29,586 nucleotides of DNA. Source: SURF-21 sp964510515. Its GTDB lineage: Bacteria; Actinomycetota; Geothermincolia; Geothermincolales; RBG-13-55-18. Positions 23,355 through 29,586 of the stretch are shown here, in pieces. The stretch is taken from assembly GCA_964510515.1 (NCBI GenBank), contig CAZEAU010000028.1, positions 1-29,586 of the forward strand, in the 5' to 3' direction. Positions within the stretch are counted from its first letter, which is position 1. Every line of letters begins with the position of its first letter. Made by a program: the position numbers and the translations under genes. The notes beneath the pieces are model-generated. The model was given only the letters and a program-made list of their open reading frames with translations. It had not been told where the DNA came from and made no database searches.

Positions 23355-24032
23355 CTACCTCCGCTTTTCCTGCTTCTTCCGCCAACCGGGGTCCATGCCG
23401 CTCCCGGGGTCTCCCGCGCCCCTGATGCAAGACTCCAGGAAGCTCATGACCATCGACAAGGCCTTGCGCATATCGAAGGACTGCGGGTCCTCAAGCCACT
23501 GGATCTCGATCCCCTCCAGCAGGCCCAGCAGTATGCAGGCCAGGTAGTAGGCGTCGACTTCGGGGAAGATGCCTTCCCGCATACCTTGGGCTATTATACC
23601 CTCCAGCAAACCCTTGATCTCCGCGCTGTTGCCGCGCAGCCTTTGCAGGTGAGCGGGGGAGAAGGCTCCCGACTCCTCGGCGCGCATCTTCCAGGAGAGC
23701 TTGGTGTAGTCGCGGTTGCGGTAATGCAGCTCGACGACCTCGTTGCCCAGCCAGAGCAATCTCTCCAGGGTGTCGGCATCCATCTCCGAGGCCTCCCGGA
23801 GCAGGACCATGAATTCGTCGTGCGACTCCTTGACCAGGGCGAAATAGAGGTCCTGCTTGGATTTCCAGTACCAGTAGAGGGTGCCCTTGCCGAAGCCGGC
23901 CTCCATGGCGATCTCCGACATGGTGCTGCGGTGATAGCCCTTGCTGGAGAAGACCTTGAGGGCGGCACGCTTGAAAGCCGCTTCCCGCTCGTCCTTGACC
24001 GGGTTTTTCCTTATGCCCAGCGACTTGGTCAT
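23355..24032 (-). CDS. TetR-family transcriptional regulator
   Basis: The 225-residue product has the TetR helix-turn-helix at about residues 15-62: AALKVFSSKGYHRSTMSEIA, then MEAGFGKGTLYWYWKSKQDL. A helical ligand-binding C-terminal domain follows (ELHYRNRDYTKLSWKMRAEE, LEGIIAQGMREGIFPEVDAY, ACILLGLLEGIEIQW). The basic C-terminal tail PGWRKKQEKRR is unusual. It heads the run of minus-strand genes TetR, oxidoreductase, FGGY kinase, RuBisCO-like protein and PurC. A palindrome right after its own -10 suggests that it represses itself and the operon until a pathway intermediate or substrate binds. The start was taken at MTKSLGIRKN, with only a weak ribosome site in GGTACGGC. Confidence 0.95.
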   Translation of the reverse strand: MTKSLGIRKNPVKDEREAAFKRAALKVFSSKGYHRSTMSEIAMEAGFGKGTLYWYWKSKQDLYFALVKESHDEFMVLLREASEMDADTLERLLWLGNEVVELHYRNRDYTKLSWKMRAEESGAFSPAHLQRLRGNSAEIKGLLEGIIAQGMREGIFPEVDAYYLACILLGLLEGIEIQWLEDPQSFDMRKALSMVMSFLESCIRGAGDPGSGMDPGWRKKQEKRR

Positions 24033-24053
24033 GCCGTACCTCTGCTGTTAGAC

Positions 24054-24067
24054 AGACCGGTTGGTCT
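24054..24067 (-). promoter_or_regulatory. Probable TetR operator
   Basis: AGACC-GGTT-GGTCT is a 14-bp palindrome within TTAGACAGACCGGTTGGTCT. It begins two bases downstream of the TetR-operon -10 box and ends 21 bases before the TetR start. Sites with GACC/GGTC arms are common among TetR-family operators, and the position suits autorepression. Confidence 0.65.
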
Positions 24068-24068
24068 T

Positions 24069-24099
24069 AGTATATTGCCGCCCCCTCTCCCCCCGTCAA
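24069..24099 (-). promoter_or_regulatory. Promoter of the TetR/RuBisCO-like operon
   Basis: On the minus strand TTGACG (24094-24099) and TATACT (24069-24074) are 19 bases apart; AATATA would give 17. The -35 is near consensus. The operator overlaps the expected transcription start. Confidence 0.55.
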
Positions 24100-24428
24100 G
24101 CGGGTCAGCCCCCGCCCTGGAACCGTTCGCATGCGCGGAGCGCTCCCCGCATCCGGCCACGCCGGAGCGGCGGCGAACAGGGGCGCGCCTGCCTCGACCG
24201 TGCCCCCACACGGGCATGCAGCGCGGGCGCTTCCTCCCGCGCATATCCTCCGCGCGGGCGGGGGGAGCACCCGCCGCCTCCGCCCATAGGCGCCAGCCCG
24301 GGCAGCGCCGGGCCATGCTCCGCCATTGCGGGCGGGGGATACGGTTCCCCGCAAGCCCTCCTTGCTGCACGCGACCGCGCCGCCACGCGGGCCGGGAATA
24401 ATGCGCATATCCTCACCGCGGCATTCTC
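24100..24428. other. Gene-free GC-rich spacer
   Basis: About 330 bases between the TetR-operon promoter and the promoter of the iron-sulfur protein. Several frames are open here, but they lack ribosome sites, family motifs and codon-like composition. Only small GC palindromes are seen, for example TGCCC-CCACAC-GGGCA near 24207. I recognise no RNA or regulatory element. Confidence 0.6.
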
Positions 24429-24437
24429 TGTTAGAAT
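24429..24437 (+). promoter_or_regulatory. Extended -10 promoter of the Fe-S oxidoreductase gene
   Basis: TGTTAGAAT (TGn plus TAGAAT) resembles the tRNA-Ala promoter in this window (TGGTAGAAT). It lies 74 bases before the ATG at 24511. No clear -35 is present. Confidence 0.5.
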
Positions 24438-24510
24438 CGCCGCCAGGGAAAGGATGGTGGGCCGCCCTGCACGGCCGTGCGGGTGCGGCGAACGGACAAG
24501 GGGGGCAGCC

Positions 24511-25710
24511 ATGCTCGCTCACGCCGATAACGGCTCGTTCATTCGCGGTTTTTCCGCCGAGGCCTGCACGCAGTGCGGGAAATGCCTCGCGGGATGCGCA
24601 TACCTGGACTTCACGCCCAAGGAGGCCGCGGGTCTCATGCGGGAGGTCCTCGCGGGCCCGCGCTGGCACGCGGAGTTCTCCGCCTGCATACGCTGCGGGA
24701 AATGCGACCACCGCTGCCCGCAGGACGCGCATCCCGGCGCCATGCAGCGCGAATGCCTGGAGGAGCGCAGGCGCCCGCAGAAGCGACTCCCCGCGCTGGT
24801 CGAGTACATGACCAACGGCATGGGGTGTGAGGGCTGGCGACCTAATTTCTTCCGGGACATATACAACGGCATGGGCAGGGAGGACAAAGAGATACTGCGG
24901 GATCTCGCCGTGCCCAAGCGAGGCAGGGACGTCATGTGGGTCGGCTGCGGCGACAGGATGGCCCCGCGCACCCTGGCGGATTCCACCACCCTCGGCGCCG
25001 TTCCCAAGTTCGGAGGCCCGGACGACTGCTGCGGGGTGTGGGCCATACAGGGGGGCAAATGGGAGGAGGGTTACAGGATAGCCGCAAGGTTCCTCGCCCG
25101 CCTCAAGGAATGTCGCTTCGAGCGCCTGATAGCGGTATGCGGGCACTGCCAGAAAGTGCTGACCAGGATCATGCCCGAACAGCTGGGCCTCGAGGTGCCC
25201 TTCCCCGTCATCAGCATCTACGAATATCTCCTGGAGAGGATCGAGGAGGGGTCGGCGCGTATCGTGTCGCCCCTGAGCGGCGAGGCGGTCATCTCGGATT
25301 CCTGCTTCGGCTACGAGTGCGGGGAGGACTTCATGGATGCCACCCGCAAGCTGTCCTCCATGCTGGGGATGCGGGTCTCGGAGGCGCCGCACAACCGCGA
25401 GAACGCCCTCTGTTGCGGATACGGGGGGCTCTTCAGCCGCGGCATGCTCGTCGACGCGGGGAGGGTCCTGGCCGTCAAGCGCAGGGATCTCAAGGAGGCG
25501 GGGGCGAAGAACGTCATCAGTTACTGTCCCGGATGCCATCTCGTGAACCATTATTTCCAGCCCGGCTTCAGGTCGCGGTATCTCCTCGAGGATGCCCTGC
25601 GGGCCCTGGAGGGGAGGGTGGGAGACCCGCTCTCCGGCCTTCACCGCCACGTCCTCAAGCCCCACATGTCATGGCATATGCTCCGCCTGTCCGGAAGTGC
25701 ATTGCTCTGA
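24511..25710 (+). CDS. Fe-S oxidoreductase with ferredoxin and two CCG domains (HdrD/GlpC-like)
   Basis: The 399-residue product opens with two [4Fe-4S] motifs, CTQCGKCLAGC (Cys19, 22, 25, 29) and CIRCGKCDHRCP (Cys59, 62, 65, 69). Two cysteine-rich CCG domains follow: DDCCGVWAIQGG with AVCGHCQKVL, and DSCFGYECG with ALCCGYGGLFSRG and SYCPGCHLVNHY. This layout is that of HdrD, GlpC and related subunits that pass electrons to disulfides, quinones or flavoproteins. The first ferredoxin motif lacks the usual proline after its last cysteine. No flavin or membrane subunit is adjacent, so the partner is unknown. The ATG at 24511 follows AAGGGGGGCAGCC. A longer open frame upstream (from 24061) overlaps the TetR promoter and is not used. 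Confidence 0.92.
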   Translation: MLAHADNGSFIRGFSAEACTQCGKCLAGCAYLDFTPKEAAGLMREVLAGPRWHAEFSACIRCGKCDHRCPQDAHPGAMQRECLEERRRPQKRLPALVEYMTNGMGCEGWRPNFFRDIYNGMGREDKEILRDLAVPKRGRDVMWVGCGDRMAPRTLADSTTLGAVPKFGGPDDCCGVWAIQGGKWEEGYRIAARFLARLKECRFERLIAVCGHCQKVLTRIMPEQLGLEVPFPVISIYEYLLERIEEGSARIVSPLSGEAVISDSCFGYECGEDFMDATRKLSSMLGMRVSEAPHNRENALCCGYGGLFSRGMLVDAGRVLAVKRRDLKEAGAKNVISYCPGCHLVNHYFQPGFRSRYLLEDALRALEGRVGDPLSGLHRHVLKPHMSWHMLRLSGSALL

Positions 25711-25883
25711 CGCGGGACAGGGCGAGACCGTATCTAACGCGGAGGATGCCCGGCGCTGACGATGAGCGGGGCTCGAGCGGGCCGCCTCCTCCGCACATCC
25801 CCGCCGCTCAAGCTGCCCGGCGGAATGGTGAGACCCCCTCTCGCAGCGGATTCCCCGCGCTGGTGGGGACCGCGGGGTGCAAG

Positions 25884-25897
25884 GGGGGCTCGCCCCC
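25884..25897. terminator. Weak GC hairpin between convergent genes
   Basis: GGGGGC and GCCCCC flank two bases, 20 bases beyond the flavoprotein stop. Nearby, CCCCGCG and CGCGGGG (about 25856-25877) form another stem. Neither has a T run. The rest of the 206-base gap holds nothing recognised. Confidence 0.3.
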
Positions 25898-25916
25898 GCG
25901 GCGTTGACCCGCCCCC

Positions 25917-26579
25917 CTAACCCAGGCTCGCCGTCCCGGCCTGGATGAGGCGGGACAGCTCCACGGCGCGGGCAACGGTGGCGGCGGCGCTGAGCACCCC
26001 CAGCTCGTCCCGGAGCACCAGCTTGCGATCGTCCCCTTCGCGGCGCCCCGTTCCCTGCAGGGACGAGAAGGCGGACCCGCCCTGCAGCCCCATATCCGGC
26101 GAGGCGATGACCATGTTCACCGCGAAGAAGAACTGGTTCATGGTGATGAGGGACATCTCCAGGCCGGCCATGCGGAACCAGGCCACGGCGATGGAGCCCC
26201 CTACCTTGTTGCGCAGCATGCCGGCGCTGAGATTGCCGTGCACGTAGGGACGCAGGCGGTCGATAAAGGCGGCCAGGTGGCCGGAGAGGCGCCCGAAATA
26301 GACGGGGCTGTCTAAGATGATGACGTCCGCGGCCTCCACGCGCGGATAGAGGGCGGTCATGCCGTCGTCCACGGAACACCTGCGGCCGCCCTCCTGCTTG
26401 CGCAGGCACCAGTTGCAGTGGATGCAGTCCCCCACCCCCGCCCCCGCGAGGGAGACGATCTCGCTGCTCACCCCGGGCTGCCCGTCCTGGCTCGCCAGCG
26501 CGGCCTGCAGGAGCGCCCGCGCATTGCCGTCCTTCACCGGGCTGCCGCATATGCCCAGGATCTTTACCTCCGGGGTCAC
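25917..26579 (-). CDS. Iron-sulfur flavoprotein (NADPH-dependent FMN reductase family)
   Basis: The 220-residue product starts VTPEVKILGICGSPVKDGNA, the FMN-phosphate loop of the flavodoxin-like reductase family. It continues with the compact cluster motif CIHCNWCLRKQEGGRRC (Cys52, 55, 58, 68) typical of archaeal-type Isf proteins, then DGMTALYPRVEAADVIILDSPVYF (quoted only to ILDSPVYFGRLSG as the flavin site) and VGGSIAVAWFRMAG. Isf proteins carry FMN and [4Fe-4S] and move electrons from ferredoxin, often in oxygen or peroxide defence of anaerobes. It begins at a GTG overlapping the stop of the upstream histidine kinase (GTGA), with GGGGAG five bases before it. The coupling suggests a shared redox-sensing role, which is inference. 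Confidence 0.92.
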   Translation of the reverse strand: MTPEVKILGICGSPVKDGNARALLQAALASQDGQPGVSSEIVSLAGAGVGDCIHCNWCLRKQEGGRRCSVDDGMTALYPRVEAADVIILDSPVYFGRLSGHLAAFIDRLRPYVHGNLSAGMLRNKVGGSIAVAWFRMAGLEMSLITMNQFFFAVNMVIASPDMGLQGGSAFSSLQGTGRREGDDRKLVLRDELGVLSAAATVARAVELSRLIQAGTASLG

Positions 26580-29014
26580 GTGATCTCCCCTATGAAGGGC
26601 AGCACGCGCAGCCTGACGAAGGCGGTGGTTCCCTCGTCCGGCCGTCCCTTGATGGAGAAGTCTCCGCCCATGGCCCCGACATATCTGCGGCAGAGGTAGA
26701 GCCCGTGTGCCCCGAGCCTTCCGGCGCTGCCGGCATCGGCACCCTCGAGGGGGGCGCGCATGACCTCCTCCACTATCTCCACCGGGATGCCGGGGCCCTG
26801 GTCCTCCACGTGCAGGAGCACCTCGTCGCCCCATCTCTCGGCGCCCAGGATCACCGGGGCATCGGGCGGGGAGAAATGACGGGCGTTGTCCACCAGCTGC
26901 AGCAGCGTCTCCCTGAGCAGGCGCTTGTCGGCATGCAGTTTGGGGAGGTCCTCCTCTATCTCGAGGAATATCTCCCCTTCCCCTTTCTCCTTGCCATAAT
27001 ATTCCTTGATGTCCCGGAGCAGGGCCGCGAGGTCGATGCCTTGGGGCGAAGGCATGGAACGCTCCAGGGGCGATTCGCCGAACAGAGCCAGGTTGTCCGG
27101 GGGCGACTCCTCCCCCTTGGCCTCCCTGGCACTCTCGAAGTAATCGTGTTCACGCCCTCTCTCCTTCTCCGCCTCCTTGGCCGCGGCGGGCGCCCCCCCG
27201 TCGTCCCCACCGCGTGCTCCCGGCGCTGCCGGCTCCCCGCCCGCCGCGTCCCCGGGCTCCCAGCGCGTCGCGCCCGCGGGCGCGTCGGCCGCCCCCGACC
27301 GGGCCGTCCGCCCGCCCCCCGCCGCCTCCTCCGCAAGGGCTTCCGCGGCCCTGCCCTCCAAGACCCCCAAGGCCGCCGCGACCGCCTCGCCCAGGGCGGA
27401 GAAGGCCACGTCGTCGAGCGCGTCCACCTTCGCCGGGTCGCAATCGGCAAGGACCAGGGCTCCCTCCGCCTCGCCATCGCGGCGCAGGGGGATAGCGGTT
27501 ATGCTGCGCATCCTCCTCTCCCTGAGCAGGGGGAGCAGGGCGTCCGCCTTCTCGAGGAAAGAATGCACCTCGTCCCAGCCCCTCCTGGGGATGCCGCCGT
27601 GGACCTCCACCCCGAGGCGTACCAGCCCCGCGCAAAGCCGGGCGTGTCCGGGCCGCAACTTGAGGCTGGACAGCACCTCGGTCTCCCCGGCCTCCAGGCC
27701 CACCTGCATGCGCAGTGTGGCCATGCTCCTCTTCACGCTGAAGGCGGCCGCCGCGGCACAGCCGAATTCGTCGCGCAATCCATCGAGACATTTTTGCAAA
27801 AAGATCCGGGGATCCGGGTTATGCAGCGCCAGCTCCAGGATACTCACTTTCCTGCGTAAGGCCTTGAGCTGCGCCTCCGCCTCCTCCGCCTGTGAGAGCT
27901 CTCGCGCCGCCTCCCGCATGACGGCCACGTATTCCCACGCCCTTCCCTCGAACATCACCCCAGGCCTTACGCCCATGAAGAGGGCGCGGGTTTCCTTCCC
28001 GCTGCCCGCCCTGACCATGGCTTCTTCGGCCTCCTCGCCCCCGACGGCCCGCTCGAGGAGGCCCGCGACCTCCTCGCGGGTTTCGGCCGGGAAGAGCTCC
28101 GGGAGCGGCGTTCCGATGGCGCGGTCGCTGCTCGTTCCCAGGACCTCCTGAGCGGAGTGGCTGAGCAGGGTCACGCGGAGATCAGGGGTGAAACAGACCA
28201 GGGCCAGCCCCACGCTCTCGAGCAGGCTCCACACCCTCTGCAGCTCATCCTCCCTTTCGCGGCGGAGGCGGACCTCCGCGGTGTGGTCCCTGCCTATGCC
28301 CAGCAGCCGCTTTGCCTTTCCGCGCCCCGTCTTGAGGGCGGTGATGGTCGCGGCCACGAAGCAAACGCCGCCGTCGCCACGGGTGAACTCCAGCTCTCCC
28401 CGCCAGGGCGCGGCGACAGCCGCCTCCACCAGCCTGTCCAGGGCTTGCTTGGCCTCTTCGCGCCGCATGAAGAAGGAGAGCGGCCGCCCGACCAGCTCCT
28501 CTTCCGCGTGCGCGAGGAGGGCGCACATGGCGGGGTTGACGTAGGTGAAGTTGGCGTCGAAGTCGAGCATGAAAGCCGGCTCGACCATGATGGCCAAAAG
28601 CTGCGGCAGCCCGAGATCCTCTTCGGGGGCGGGGGGGGCGGCGGCTTCCCCCCCGGGCACGCGGCGTTCCGGCGCCGGGCGCGGCCCCGCGCTGCGGATG
28701 GTCACCAGCGTGCCGGTCGCGCCCAGTGCCTCCAGGGGATAGGGCGACACGTCGACGTTGAGGCGCATGAGGCGCTTGCCCACCTTGTAGGCCATGGCGT
28801 AGTCCTCGACGCCACGGCCACGCTTGGTCTTGCTCAGCAGCTCCTTGAGCGCGGAGTAAAGGGAAGGGTTCGCCACATGCAGGGGGGCCTTGCGCACTTC
28901 CTCCAGGGGCTTCTCCAGGAAGACCTCGGCATCCCGGTTCCCCTCGAGGATGCGGTCCTCGCCGTCGAGGAGAAGGGAAGCGTTCATCGCGGCGGACGCG
29001 TCTCTCCCGTTCAC
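26576..29014 (-). CDS. Soluble PAS/GAF sensor with HATPase_c domain but no recognisable His-box
   Basis: The 812-residue product has PAS-like domains at about 10-110, 140-250 (FMLDFDANFTYVNPAMCALL) and 265-375, a coiled region (EAEAQLKALRRKVSIL) and a GAF domain at about 395-560. A long Ala/Gly/Glu low-complexity linker spans about 560-650. The ATPase domain carries N box LLQLVDNARHFSP (Asn710), G1 DQGPGIP (Asp738) and a changed G2, LGAHGLYLCRRY, without the usual GTGLGL. No SHELRTPL-type phosphoacceptor is visible between GAF and ATPase, and there is no membrane segment. It may be an unusual kinase, act with a separate phosphotransfer protein, or be a switch without phosphotransfer. The GTG start follows GGGGAGGTGAAGACGG. 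It overlaps the flavoprotein gene downstream. Confidence 0.88.
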   Translation of the reverse strand: MNGRDASAAMNASLLLDGEDRILEGNRDAEVFLEKPLEEVRKAPLHVANPSLYSALKELLSKTKRGRGVEDYAMAYKVGKRLMRLNVDVSPYPLEALGATGTLVTIRSAGPRPAPERRVPGGEAAAPPAPEEDLGLPQLLAIMVEPAFMLDFDANFTYVNPAMCALLAHAEEELVGRPLSFFMRREEAKQALDRLVEAAVAAPWRGELEFTRGDGGVCFVAATITALKTGRGKAKRLLGIGRDHTAEVRLRREREDELQRVWSLLESVGLALVCFTPDLRVTLLSHSAQEVLGTSSDRAIGTPLPELFPAETREEVAGLLERAVGGEEAEEAMVRAGSGKETRALFMGVRPGVMFEGRAWEYVAVMREAARELSQAEEAEAQLKALRRKVSILELALHNPDPRIFLQKCLDGLRDEFGCAAAAAFSVKRSMATLRMQVGLEAGETEVLSSLKLRPGHARLCAGLVRLGVEVHGGIPRRGWDEVHSFLEKADALLPLLRERRMRSITAIPLRRDGEAEGALVLADCDPAKVDALDDVAFSALGEAVAAALGVLEGRAAEALAEEAAGGGRTARSGAADAPAGATRWEPGDAAGGEPAAPGARGGDDGGAPAAAKEAEKERGREHDYFESAREAKGEESPPDNLALFGESPLERSMPSPQGIDLAALLRDIKEYYGKEKGEGEIFLEIEEDLPKLHADKRLLRETLLQLVDNARHFSPPDAPVILGAERWGDEVLLHVEDQGPGIPVEIVEEVMRAPLEGADAGSAGRLGAHGLYLCRRYVGAMGGDFSIKGRPDEGTTAFVRLRVLPFIGEIT

Positions 29015-29102
29015 CCGTCTTCACCTCCCCCACATGCCTCGGCGCACTCGCGCCCCCGCTGAGGCGGCGCCCCTCGCCATGCCATGCGGGCTCTCTGAAG
29101 CC

Positions 29103-29117
29103 GTGGCCCTGGGCCAC
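29103..29117. promoter_or_regulatory. Palindrome upstream of the PAS/GAF kinase gene
   Basis: GTGGCCC-T-GGGCCAC is a perfect 7+7 inverted repeat about 90 bases before the GTG start. A possible minus-strand -10, TATCAT, lies at 29139-29144, so the palindrome would fall in the leader. It could be an operator or a small RNA hairpin. Nothing else is recognised in 29015-29244. Confidence 0.35.
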
Positions 29118-29244
29118 AGGCCTGTCGCCACGCGGCGCATGATACCAACATATGAGTATTCGAGGAGGCGGCACCTGCACCCTTCCCGGGGCTCGACTTC
29201 TCTCCCCCAAATTCCCACACCTGAGATGAAACCAGGTATCGCCA

Positions 29245-29586
29245 CCCGGATGGGGTCAGGTCTTGTTCTTTGCCTGCTCCGTTATCTTCCCAGTTCGCAC
29301 CTGGGGTTTTACCTCGGGTTCGCAAGACGTGGCCCCACGCTTTCTTCACGGTGCCTGCTTCATGCTCTCTTCCCCGCGGCTGATCCTGGAGAAAAGGGCT
29401 CTCTCATGCTTCAAGTCAGCGCCTTGCAGGAAGCGGTTCGCAGGCGTTCTTCCGGCGTCCCTCTGGAGCGCGGGTGGCACATGTTCTTCCCCTCTCTCCT
29501 TCGGTGTGCGTGTGGTAAATGTTCTTCCGGGCGTGTCATCGTAGGGACCGGTTCGCATATGGAAGGTGAGGCCCGGTACCGGTACG
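29245..29586 (+). repeat. Dispersed noncoding repeat, copy 3
   Basis: This begins CCCGGATGGGGTCAGGTCTT and follows the block order of copy 2 through GGTTCGCAAGACGTGGCCCC, GGGCTCTCTCATGCTTCAAG and GGTTCGCATATGGAAGGTGA to the window edge at CCGGTACCGGTACG. It lacks the left arm (TGACC) of the terminal hairpin, does not abut a gene end, and lacks the internal duplication of copy 2. Relative to copy 1 at the other edge it is inverted. Confidence 0.85.

Noticed and set aside
24061..24510. N-terminal extension of the Fe-S oxidoreductase
   Set aside because: It overlaps the TetR operator and promoter and the extended -10 at 24429, and looks like noncoding GC-rich sequence.

Overview
This 29.6 kb window is high in G+C (by eye about two thirds; not computed) and reads as bacterial chromosome from an anaerobic, probably deep-branching actinobacterium. 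Pointers to that lifestyle are a corrinoid/methyltransferase pair, formate-dehydrogenase and molybdenum-cofactor maturation genes, a rubredoxin, a heterodisulfide-reductase-like iron-sulfur protein and an iron-sulfur flavoprotein. PurC looks archaeal-like, and a RuBisCO-like protein sits in a catabolic-looking operon. The lineage is inference: no rRNA or ribosomal-protein marker is present, only tRNA-Ala(CGC).

Layout. 1-194: inverted copy of a noncoding repeat. 192-1927 (-): methyltransferase and corrinoid protein. 2184-4057 (-): mobA and a DUF192-FdhD fusion. 4277-5230 (+): MeaB-type GTPase. 5228-6306: about 1.1 kb without genes, filled by a second repeat copy and a ~130-bp tandem repeat. 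6308-7399 (-): ychF. 7400-7710: 41-bp tandem repeat and a promoter. 7711-12483 (+): signalling operon (large histidine kinase, REC-GGDEF protein, REC-LytTR regulator), followed by a possible structured RNA and a terminator hairpin. 12654-15541: metallophosphoesterase lipoprotein, tRNA-Ala, a small unknown protein, a pilin-head-like lipoprotein, rubredoxin and a GyrI-like protein. 15659-17973: stand-alone GXGXG protein, acetoacetate-decarboxylase-like protein and MscL. 18058-24032 (-): TetR, saccharopine-dehydrogenase-like oxidoreductase, FGGY kinase, RuBisCO-like protein and PurC, in that order of transcription. 24511-25710 (+): Fe-S oxidoreductase. 25917-29014 (-): an atypical histidine kinase overlapping an iron-sulfur flavoprotein. 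29245-29586: third repeat copy.

The most interesting system is the TetR-controlled operon at 18058-24099. A dehydrogenase, a carbohydrate kinase and a RuBisCO-like protein follow a regulator whose probable operator lies just downstream of the promoter -10. This suggests an undescribed route in which a polyol or sugar acid is oxidised, phosphorylated and then enolised or decarboxylated. Substrate and reactions cannot be read from sequence.

The window starts and ends inside the same repeat in opposite orientations, so its boundaries are probably assembly breaks. In two repeat copies the terminal hairpin TGACCC(C)GGATGGGGTCA supplies the stop codon of the adjacent gene.
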